Source: Dryas octopetala
Taxonomy: Eukaryota > Streptophyta > Magnoliopsida > Rosales > Rosaceae
Direction of reading: 5' to 3'
Assembly (NCBI GenBank): GCA_963921425.1
Contig: OY992838.1
Coordinates: 1,488,001-1,552,000 of the forward strand
Length of the DNA stretch: 64,000 bases
The notes beneath the pieces were generated by a model that made no database searches, was not told the DNA's origin, and saw nothing but the letters and a program-made list of their open reading frames with translations. The first letter of the stretch is position 1. Each line of letters opens with the position of its first letter. The translations under genes were made by a program, and so were the position numbers. Positions 13,183-22,760 of this stretch are shown here, piece after piece.

Positions 13183-16082
13183 CTAGAGGACCTCTTTTAG
13201 GAGTCTCTTAGTGAGATCTTTGGGAAGTCCCATCACGCTATCAGTTGTCCCTACCTGCAAGAAGTACCACCAATTCAAATTTGAGTATCAAGACATAGGC
13301 TCGACAAGCTGGCTGCCTGACTGCTGAGAGACACATGTATGTTCGTATTAACATGATTGATTATTGAGTAAAGACCCCTAATAAATGGATCAAGTAATTG
13401 CCAACCAACCAAATTAAGGGGCAAGCTTGCAGGATTCATTATACTTCGATGGAAATACAACCAATTAAACTGTTGAAATGGACACGGGGTACAATAATAT
13501 GGGCCATTATGCTCCTCCTGCCTCACATGCTCCAAATATAACGCCTCTGTGACAACTATTTACAACTTTGGAACAGAGATAAGAAAACCAACCACTTCTT
13601 TAACAAAGGGAAGAATTAGAGGATGCTCTATTATCAGTCCCCCAGCAACTTTGAGTACTGTCCCCTCCTCAATCTGACATGGACAAAGAGGAAGCAAAAG
13701 GTTCTATTATTGATATCTCACCAAAAGGAAGAACTGAAACAACCAAATTGCATACAAACAACTCTTACCAGCTTCTCAATGATTTCATCAGGTATTTCGT
13801 GGAAATAAATCTGCAATGAATCACCAAATTAAGGGAATTAGAGATGTCCAAGCAACAAAATGCAATAATGCATGATGGAGGTAGAAGAAAGAAAAAAAAA
13901 AAAAAAAACAAGCACCAATTCATCATCTTGATCCCCTAGGCAAGAAGAACCAAGATTATTTGGGGGAGAAAAAAATGTGAATCTGGAAGTTGCTAACTTT
14001 TATGGAAATAGCAATCCTTAAGTATTCCTCGGGGTCTAGGGAGGGCAAGTGAATAACAATAACAACAATGATAATAGTTATAATAAAAATACAATTCAAG
14101 GATATATAATAAACAAAGAAAAAGAAGCAAACTGTACCTCCACTCGGTCCCATTCTCCTTTACTGAATCCTGTTCTAAGGTTGGTAACCAACACAGATCC
14201 CACTGTTGCTGCATGCCTTCCAGAATAGTCTGCAATCTCATGTTAGTGAAATCACCAGAGTCAAGAAGTAAACAACAGGGACTTGGAGTGAAATCAACCA
14301 TTAAGCTAACCTTTCAAAAATTGTCGTGCTTCTTCCTTGCTGGACGGTTTTTCCCTGATCACACCTTCATAGACCACCACCTCCAGATCATTTTACAATA
14401 AGAGTAAGAAATAACACATTTAAGGTTCACTGTCCCATAAAGGGAACAATTCTAAATTCCTACTTTTACAAACAAGTCATATCACCAGGAGGCCATTTAT
14501 GTTAAAGGATACATGTGACACAATGGCTGAAGGCACAAAAAAATCGTTGTATGGCAAAACTCTAGTGATGTTCCAGATATGCATTTTCGTGTATTCTTCA
14601 AAATGTTAAATATGCAAAACACATATGATGAGTGTATAGAGACTACAAATATACTATAGAATGTGATTTATACTTGATCGGAAGTAATTAATAGCGTTGG
14701 TTCGGCATCCTTTATGTAGTCACCAGCTGGGAGCCTTTGTGAGATGGTTTCTGCCTGAGAAGTTTCCATCAGCTAAGATAGATAAGTCAATTCTATTTCA
14801 ACCAGAAACCAGTAGTTATACTGAGACAATGATAACATTGATCACAATAGGGAGCAGCAACACACGCACAATGCAGACACACATACACAAAGCATAAACA
14901 AAACATCTATAGGTATAGCATAGTGATACTGATCATGATCCAAAACCGAAGCCTATATTTTTTTTCTTTCTCTGACATGAATCTATGAAGGATAACTAAA
15001 ATCTTTCTTTCTATTTTTTGTTTCTTTTCAAAACAAATAATGAGTCGACCCCATTAGTGCTGGACTACATGGTATTCAAACTGTGTTTACTAAAGCACAA
15101 GAAGCAAGCACTTAGGTTTGTCATTGTAGGAACTCCTGTAGTAGAGGATCCCTACTGGTACCAAAACTGTAAACATGATACTTCCTGTGTGAAAAAGGGC
15201 CAATGTATCCTCCATAAATGGCACTAAGTGATATCAGACTTTGATGCCTCCTGTTGTTAAACAGAGAGATCAAACCATATGCATACATATACACACATTT
15301 TTAGACATAAATATTAATATACACACATACATATATAGATGTATATATAATGCAACAAAAAATGACATACTGTGTCTGCCGCAATTACAATTGTTGGTTC
15401 AGCATCCTTCTCTTGATTATTGATAGTTTGTAATTTTGATATAATAGCATCAGCCTGAGATGCAATTCACATTCAACCACTGTAAGAGCTAAGATTCTAA
15501 TTGCAGTTAAAAGTATCAATTTGTAGCATTAGCTGAAAGAACGGAAAGAAAAAGAGCGCCAAACCTTTGCCTGGGCAAGAACCATAACCAGCTCTTCTGG
15601 TTTTTCCTTTCTGATGCATTTTTCATCAATGTCTGCAGTCTAAGCAATAACGGGAGTTTACTTTCTATAAATTAAACAGGGAACATAGTTTTAGATATAA
15701 GACATTTCAGAGGAAAAATTAGAGTACCAAAATTGTGAATTCATATCCCATTTCAGCCAATATTTTCCGACGCGCCACCGAAGACGATCCCAAGATTAAC
15801 TGCACAAAAGCATACATACATTAACATCATCTCCGCATCAAATTTCAGTATAAATTTGTACATATAGAAGCTTAATTTTTAAAACGAGACCAAACAGTGC
15901 CCTAATATTCTGCATTACTACCTCCTTCCTCAATGGGGACGCCTTCTCTTTAAATTCATGGCAACGAAAACGCATCGAAACCCTAGCGCTATGGTTCGAA
16001 CGGAGCAATGAGAAACAGGAAACTGATATGTTTTGCAGAGAGAGTGGCGTACCTTGAACGAAGAAGAAGAATCGGTTTCCAT
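13183..16082 (-). CDS. Maf-family nucleotide pyrophosphatase with duplicated active-site exon
   Basis: Maf proteins hydrolyse non-canonical or modified nucleoside triphosphates to monophosphates (house-cleaning). Constitutive exons on the minus strand: 16082-16053, 15799-15728, 15639-15565, 15454-15371, 14380-14311, 14229-14138, 13810-13769, 13673-13593, 13254-13183. They give a 205-aa protein of normal family length, and all junctions are GT-AG. Motifs: LILGSSSVARRKIL (phosphate-binding S-S-x-x-R-R) near the N terminus, ADIDEK, IAADTVVVYEG with the catalytic Asp, REKPSS, HAATVGS and VGTTDSVMGLP. An extra in-phase exon at 14754-14674 encodes an alternative active-site segment ending ITSDQ and could replace 15454-15371 (separate entry). 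An in-frame ATG at 16118 would add 12 residues. There is no obvious targeting peptide, so the product is probably cytosolic. The family is certain; which nucleotide is the substrate is not. Confidence 0.93.
14674..14754 (-). CDS. alternative (candidate mutually exclusive) exon of the Maf gene
   Basis: This segment lies inside the intron between the 15454-15371 and 14380-14311 exons. It has an acceptor (TTCTCAG before GCA), an open 81-base frame and a donor (CAA then GTATAA), with phase 0 on both sides. The 27 residues contain SQRLPAGDYI, KDAEPT and LLITSDQ. The upstream 84-base exon contains EKDAEPT and IVIAADT, so the two share KDAEPT and differ at the residues flanking the catalytic Asp. 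Joined to the next exon the protein would read ITSDQ-VVVYEG, a form I recall from other annotated plant Maf-like proteins. Including either or both keeps the frame. Confidence 0.85.
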
Positions 16083-16118
16083 GTCACTGTCAGTCCCTCC
16101 GAGACTTCGAACTCTCAA

Positions 16119-16508
16119 AGTGTGAAGAAGTAGGGGGTGCAGGTCACCGATACAAAGCAGGTGATGAGGAATTACCAGACATAGGCCTTTTTATAATGCG
16201 GTTTGGCGTTTTTACCACGCGGTCTTGGATTTTTTTTCTTAAGTTTAATCATTTAGGCGCAAAAAAAAAAAAAAAAAACAAATCATTTAGGCGCGTTTTT
16301 ACCGCGCGCAGTACGGCGTTTTGTGATTTTTTTTCTCCATTTTTCTTTTTAGTTTGTTTTTCCCTTTTTCTTGGAACCAAATATATGGTTGTTAGAGTCT
16401 CAGAGATTCGTATATCAAGAAATGTCCAAGCCTAGTCAGGTATGTAAATTCAACCTCGCGTTGTGTTCCTGTCATGTCTTAAAGTTCTTAAAGCGCACAA
16501 GTTTGCAT
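16119..16508. other. upstream region of the Maf gene
   Basis: No gene is seen beyond the 5' end of the Maf gene. Two short direct repeats of AATCATTTAGGCGC flank an A-run at 16249-16294. Confidence 0.4.
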
Positions 16509-17601
16509 CGAGGAATAAAATTTCGAGTTTTGAAAAAATTTCGATGAAAATTTCGAAAATTTTTAAATTTTGACAAAAATTTGACGAAAATGACGAAAAT
16601 TGCTATCAAAATACATAAATTTTAAATGAAACTTTACTATATGTTTATTTAACATATTATGTAATACATTGATAAAAAATATTGAATAAACCAAATTATA
16701 TGGTAGGTTTCATGTGATATGTGATTAATATAATGCGCGCTGAAAGTAAATACTGTTAAATAAAATTATTACAATGAATAAATGAAATTAATATATTAAT
16801 ATTTTATAATTCATACATTAAATCCTATATATTATATATACTCTAATACTATTTATTCTTTATAATCTACACACTAAGATATTAAGGTTTAGGCCCTTTA
16901 AAGTATTTTCAATTATTTTTATATATAAATGTATTAGGGTTTAGGGTTTAAAACAACTAAACGAAATCTTAAACTCTTTTTTTTTCTTTCCAATTGTTCA
17001 AACGCCCCAAATCCCAATTAACAATAAACTTTTTTTTTTCCTCTTTTTTTTTTTTCTTCTTTTTCATTCCTTTCTCTTTTTTTTCTTCCTTTCTTCCCGT
17101 ACGCCACCAGTAACTTCCTCTTTTCTTTTTCTTCTATTTCCTTCCTTTCTCTTTTCTTTCTTCCTTTCTTCCCGTACCTTCCTTTTTCTTCTCATTTCAT
17201 CTTTCCTAGTCCTAGCGCGCACTGCAGAGAGACACACCTGCGCATCTCCTCTATTTCCTCCCTCTTCCTTTTTCCTCCTCCCTCATCTCTTTTCTCTCCA
17301 AGATCTTTTCTCTTTCTTCTCTCTCCTCCCTGCCCAATCACCCTCTGGTCTCTTCGATCTGCCTCCGGTGACGTCGTCATTTGATCTGCTGCCTCCGGCG
17401 ATGGCTGGCGACGAAGGCAGCCCGCCTCTTCCTCTGGTTTCCGCCTCCCCCAGCCGAAAATTTCGCCTAAATTTTGAAATTTTCGGCGAAATCGTCGAAA
17501 TTAGGACGAAATTTTGTTAGTTATGTGTTAAAATTTCGAAACCCCCAAAAATCGAAATTTTCGGCGAAATTTCACCGAAAATTTTGAAATTTAACACCTT
17601 G
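16509..17601. mobile_element. non-autonomous hAT-like transposon, 1.09 kb
   Basis: The flanks are GTTTGCAT (16501-16508) and GTTTTCAT (17602-17609), an 8-bp target duplication with one mismatch. The left terminus is CGAGGAATAAAATTTC. The right terminus read inward is CAAGGTGTTAAATTTC, so the ends are imperfect inverted repeats. Both subterminal regions are packed with GAAATTTTCG/CGAAAATTTC words, the clustered subterminal repeats usual for hAT elements. The interior holds two telomere-like TAGGGTTT units near 16936-16950, a long CT-rich stretch (17030-17340) and a short GC-rich patch (17340-17460) that may be captured genic DNA. No transposase is encoded. Confidence 0.7.
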
Positions 17602-17866
17602 GTTTTCATTTCCTTTGTTTTTTTGGGTGAGAAAATTAATTTTTTTATTTATTATAATTAAATATTAATATTTTTTACTTGAAAATTTGAATTTTGTGTT
17701 GAAAAGTTCTTTACAAATTAAAAATACAATAGTAAATGAGTTGTGCCTAATTTGAGCTCATTTTGTGCTCGTATTCATGTCGTGTTTAGCTTATGTCATG
17801 CTCGTATCGTGTCATGCCTAATGGTTAAAATCTTTGACCTAACTCGGCCCATTTACTTGTATCGTG

Positions 17867-19071
17867 TAGGGGTGGGCATGGGACCGGGGGGGGGGGAGGA
17901 GGGACGAGACTGACGTCATCCCGTTCCCATCTTATGCTTTGGGTTCGGGATCGGTACCAAACGGGGTGAGCGTTTTGAGGCTATGGTACTGTCTCGTCTT
18001 GGACCAAAACAATTTGGTACTGGTTTGGTACCAACCCAATCCAAGACCAAATCACAATTAAAGGCCTCGATTGTTGCAGCTGGTGGTCAGCCGGCAAGGG
18101 AGAAGGACGGGAAGTGATGGTCGGCGGGAGGGAGTCACTCCTGTGGCCTTGGGTCGCTGAGAAAGTGGCTGGGGCGAGGTGACTAGGTGGCTGGGTATCG
18201 TGGAGAAAGAAAGAAAGTGAAAACGGCAAGGTGGCTGGGTGGCTAGGTGTCGGGAAGAGAGAAAGAAAGTGAACTGAAAAGGAACTATGGCTGGGTGGTT
18301 GGGTGTTAGGGAGAGAAAAAGAGGAAGAGAAAAGGAAAAAAGAAAGAAAGAAAAACAAAAAAAAGTCAGGGGGTGTCAGTTGTCACGGGAAGGGGAAAGA
18401 AAGAAGGAAAGAAATAAAAAAAATGAAAGAAGTGTAGAAAGTGGGGGATTGTCAGTTTGTCACGAGAATAGAGAATGAAGTAAATAGAAAAAGTGACTTT
18501 GGATAGGGAGAAAATAAGCTTTTAAAATTAAAATAATAAATTAAATATATAAATAATTAGGCTTAGATCGTTTAGAAAAACAATTTTTTAATTGGAGACT
18601 GGAGGTGTTTTAAAATTTATAAGAAAATCTTTTTAATTCATAATAAAGTCCTTCCCCGATTTGAAGAATATTTCCCCTCCTAGAGGTGTAGAATGGGCTT
18701 TATAGAGTCTGCATGGTAGGTTTTAACTACGAGATTTTGGGCGGAGCCCAAAATCTTGGAGTTAAAACCTACCATAAAGCCGTCAAAGAAGAAAAATAAA
18801 ATGACTTAATTAAAAATCCTAAATCACTACCGGTCTTAGTCTAAGAAAGACTTATAAAATGGACTTAACTCTAAGTCTCACTAAAATATATTACGTGATG
18901 GGATGAGATGTGACGGTTTTCAAACATCAGAACTGTTCCCATCCCATTTAGGAACGGGACAAGACAAGATCGGGACCGGATGAGGGGAAAAAATTTTGGG
19001 ACGGGACTGACCGAGACAGAACGAGACGAAATGAGACGATTTTGGTATTTTCGGTCTTAATGTCCACCCTA
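17867..19071. mobile_element. non-autonomous hAT transposon, 1.2 kb, with perfect 8-bp target duplication
   Basis: The perfect 8-bp duplication GTATCGTG lies at 17859-17866 and 19072-19079. The left end is TAGGGGTGGGCATGGGACCG. The right end read inward is TAGGGTGGACATTAAGACCG. These are matching hAT-type TIRs. Subterminal regions contain repeated GGGACGGGA/GGTACC-like words on both sides. No transposase is present; the 125-aa frame inside (minus strand, 17981-18358) is low-complexity. A strong hairpin lies within it at 18714-18773. Confidence 0.85.
18714..18773. repeat. 29-base-pair hairpin inside the hAT element
   Basis: The arms start TGGTAGGTTTTAACT and end AGTTAAAACCTACCA. They pair over about 29 positions with two mismatches and a loop of two or three bases (centre GGGC-GGA-GCCC). 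It is probably an internal palindrome of the element rather than a functional RNA. Confidence 0.7.
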
Positions 19072-19171
19072 GTATCGTGCTCATACAGAACAAGCTATTT
19101 AACATTTCAACTTTAAAAGTTCAGCTCTCTTAAATTTTAAACTCAATCTTCCCCAATACTCCCCACATTAT

Positions 19172-19836
19172 TGTGAATTATGCTAACGTTTATTTAAACA
19201 AAATATTCTCGTGTAGTGGACTCTTGTAAGAAGGCGTTTATCAGTTATCACGTACCGTTTAGATCCACACATCACTTTGAGGGAATCTAACGTACTACAT
19301 CATACACAAAAATTTATGAATCAAAATTCTTTAGTTTCTTTTCACACTCTACTTTAAAGTTTAAATCAACCAATCATCCTGATTGGTTGGTTAGCAAAAT
19401 GAATGGCCCATAATTTTTTACTGAGTAAATTTTAAAGCCCAAAAGATAAGATCCCAACCAGCTTTCATCTTCAACTCACTCCAACCCTCATCTACGGCCC
19501 ACTTCTCTTCATGATTTAGCCCATTATCCCAACTTTACTATGTTTTTAGGGTTCAACCCAAAAAAAAGCCCACCTTAATTTTAAATTTTAACTGCCCCCC
19601 TGCTCTTTTATGTGAATTATTGTGTGTTGGACCCTCACAAGAATATTTATCAATTATCAGTTTATCACTCACCGTTTATGATAGGGGGATCTGGCACTTC
19701 TGCTAGAAAATTGAACGTACTAGTGTACTACATCAAACACACAAAAATTCCTAAATCCAAATTCTTATTTCTCTCTCACACTAACTTTTAAGATTTAAAT
19801 CAGCCAAACATCCTTATTGGTCGGTTAGCAAAATGA
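19172..19836. repeat. pair of ~230-base direct repeats separated by 208 bases
   Basis: Copy 1 is 19172-19402 and copy 2 is 19611-19836. Shared ordered words include TGTGAATTAT, TTATCA, ACCGTTTA, CGTACTA, TACATCA, CACACT, TTTAAATCA, GGTTAGCAAAATGA. The spacer is rich in GCCCA words. Two long direct repeats this close resemble a small LTR element (TRIM), but I see no clear primer-binding site or target duplication, so a plain segmental duplication is equally possible. Confidence 0.65.
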
Positions 19837-19839
19837 TTA

Positions 19840-20547
19840 AGGAACTGGTATATGCCTATATGATGTGTATATTTTATGTGAAATAAGTCAATTAACAATA
19901 AGTTTGTTCGAATACGGTGACCAATAAAGGCTTTGTTCAAACTTCAAGTACTCATTCATCTCATCACTTCTTTCCGACATTTCAAAAGTGTGTGGCTTCA
20001 TTTGATACTTCCACCATGGACGGTTCTGAATAAACCTCCATGAAAGCAAGTAGCTAGCATCGATTTATTCTATATTAATGTCAGTAACTTAAAGAATTTT
20101 AAATATTGAGCACATTTATGGTCCGTTTATTAAAAATAATAATGGTACTTATGAGGCTTTTAATTAATTAGTACAAATTATTCTTCCCCAAATATAGTAA
20201 TTAATCAACAAAAACAAAATCCAAAATGATAACAATTCATTTACTGAAACAAAATTACATATACTAATTATATATGCGACACAACTCACGACTGAGTAGG
20301 GTGACCAAACAACGAAATGGGTTTTCCTTTTTCTCAGTACAATATTTAAAATAGCTGGAAGGAAAATATATATGACATAATTGGGAAGAGAAATTGAAGG
20401 CAAGAAATGAAATAATCACATTAATGTGACTCTTAATGTTGTACGTCCTAGCTATAGTACTGCATTTTCTTCCATTTTGACGCAAGAATCTTAATTTATT
20501 CCCGACCCATGGAGATATAGATGGACTCTGGTTCACTCTTCTTCAAT
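19840..20547. other. intergenic region downstream of the RADIALIS-like gene
   Basis: AT-rich, with only short, unrecognised reading frames and no gene seen. The lower end presumably contains the 3' UTR of the minus-strand RADIALIS-like gene. Confidence 0.4.
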
Positions 20548-21151
20548 TCATTGTAATTTCAGACTCTTGAACCTGCATGGAAACAATAAGATATATAAGC
20601 TCTTAAAATAGTACTCTATATAAGCATAAAGCTTGAACATGGTGCATTAAAAAGATCGAGAACCGATCACTTAAGAGTAATGCTACATTATTAGCACGTT
20701 GTAGTACATTTCATATATATAGACCAAAGTTTCAAATAAGGAAAAGAACAAAAAATGCAAACCAAGAAATAGACAATCATAATCAAAAGTTTAAGCCCCG
20801 TTTTTTTCGAAATTCAAAAATATTTTCAAATATCATCATATGTAGATGAAAATGAAAAACGTACAATATCCAAGAATATATATTAATACTATACCTTTGC
20901 TCATCAATGTCCATGGAGTAGCCTTTGCCGGACTTTCTATAATTGGGCAAGGGCACTTCACCAGACTCAATCTTGTTTACGTCATCCACAAGCATCTCAT
21001 AGTGCCTCTTCACCTCCTCCACCGTCTTATTCCCGCCCACAGCCCTGGCGAGCTTGTGCCACCGGTCCGGGGTGTCCTTGTCATACACCGCCAGAGCATT
21101 CTCGAATAGTTTGTTCTGCCTCGACGTCCACGATCCCGAAGATGACCCCAT
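20548..21151 (-). CDS. RL6: RADIALIS-like single-SANT/MYB protein
   Basis: There are two exons, 21151-20895 and 20572-20548, giving 93 aa. The second exon is only 25 bases and adds the short tail FKSLKLQ after DEQR, matching the family's C-terminal style. A single SANT/MYB repeat lies at about residues 7-58, with W8 (GSWTSRQN), W31 ([10 protein letters not shown]) and Y51 (VKRHYEMLV) as the three regularly spaced aromatics. It ends in [20 protein letters not shown]-like proteins are small nuclear factors. They antagonise other MYB proteins by competing for DRIF partners, and act in floral symmetry, fruit and light-dependent development. It lacks an activation domain, as usual. By position it corresponds to Arabidopsis RL5/RL6. 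Confidence 0.93.
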
Positions 21152-21262
21152 TGCAGCAGTACTACTCTCGACCGAGCACGCAAGTTAGGGATATGAGAAA
21201 AAATGGGTTTGGAATTTGGAGTGAATTAATTAGTTTTGAAGAGAATGACACAGCAGCTGCTG

Positions 21263-21272
21263 TATTTATATA
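21263..21272 (-). promoter_or_regulatory. TATA box of the RADIALIS-like gene
   Basis: On the minus strand this reads TATATAAATA, about 112 bases before the ATG at 21151. A GGGA-repeat (GAGA-like, 21280-21296) sits just upstream. Confidence 0.6.
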
Positions 21273-22479
21273 GCAGTGGAGGGAGGGAGGGAGGGGGAAG
21301 AGAGAGATCGCGAGATGAGATGCGTGTGGGGTCGACTACTGGTCGAGTGGTTTTTGTTGCACAGCTAGCTGCTATAGCAGCTGTTGCTTTCCTTGCAAAA
21401 CAATGGGGCTTAGCTAGCTTTGTAATAACCTACGTGGCTTTTGCTTTATCACTTTTCCAGAATCCAGGTAATTAATTCATGGGTTTGCGGAATATTAGGC
21501 TTAAAACGTACCCCAATTAAGGCCCAAGAATGCCGACTTTCCTTTCCAGTTCACTAGCTCATTGTTCTTGCCATTTTTTCTTCTCGTAATCCTCAATCAC
21601 TGTCTGTTAATACAACTTATATGTTCATAATCACGTGATGATCAAAAGATATACACGATAGAAAACGTGTATACATCTGTTACATAAAATTTTTTATTCT
21701 TATTACATTATAATTTTGAAATTTTTTGAGACTATGAGCGGACAAGTGGTGAAGTAAATAATTTTATTAATTAATTTGCTCCCTAAATCATAAAATATTA
21801 ATTGATTCAAGCGGATGATATTGGTTTTAGTGTGTGTGTAGATGTTACGAATTGAAAATACTTTCACAAATTCATATGGATGGTGGTTGGATGGGGCACC
21901 TAATCCCAAAGCGAATAGGCATGATTTAGGTGCAAGATGAAATTAATGTGCTCTCTCTCACTTACCCATTTTTGGTAAAATTTTCTGTTATTTTTGGGTG
22001 GTTAGATTCAATTTTATATGCATAAATCATAACCAATTAATCTTCATATATTCCTACATCGATTACTTGTCAGTTTTCATTATTAATTGGTAGTACTTCA
22101 ATTTCATGAAGTTCAGTGAAATATAGATATCATAGATGTAGCTGCGGCAAGAAAAGTACTGTCCTGAAGGTGGCTTGAATTGCCAAAATCAAACTCAAAT
22201 AGCTTTCAGAGTAATACTGGCCGGTACTGCAATTTAAATTATAAGCTTAATGATGAATTAATTAAATTAAATGATAACTGGTAGCTGAAGTTTTTCAAGC
22301 GCTACTTTGCAATTTGCATTGCATGCACATGGTAATTCATTCATTAAAACACCACCACGGCACCACTGCAACTTGAATTAATTGATCAAGTAGACAAGTA
22401 GTATTATATATATAAATATTGGTCTATAATACGAAATACAAACAGATGTAATATATAGTAGAACAAACACAATATTACT

Positions 22480-22642
22480 TAAGCAGAGGTCGCATCAGGT
22501 GGGTCCACCGGGTTAATGGATCCAGCGGCTGTACGAGTCTTGACGTTCACGGGTGCACCACACATATAATCTCAAGTTGTTCACGAAAAGAGTGCCTTGG
22601 CGCTGTATCAGAAAGGAGAGAGCACACAAAAAATCACAACTT

Positions 22643-22679
<37 letters not shown>

Positions 22680-22760
22680 GTCTCTCTGTATATGTATCTT
22701 TTCAGGCGTTTTCTGCGTTTGTGGTCAATCTCAAAGCAGGACAAAGCTAGCCTGCACCCA
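22480..22760 (+). promoter_or_regulatory. orphan promoter/leader-like segment with (CT)n tract
   Basis: A less AT-rich segment (22490-22560) is followed by a 35-base CT repeat (22644-22678) and a further genic-looking stretch (22680-22745). This resembles the leader of the sugar-transporter gene at 2500-2800. The only frame (22553-22750) is unconvincing. It may be the start of a non-coding transcript or the remnant of a lost gene. Confidence 0.3.

Noticed and set aside
16930-16955. telomere-like TAGGGTTT pair
   Set aside because: Only two units inside a transposon; too short for an interstitial telomere block.
17981-18358. 125-aa minus-strand frame
   Set aside because: Low-complexity Ser/Phe/Pro sequence inside the hAT element with no transposase motif.
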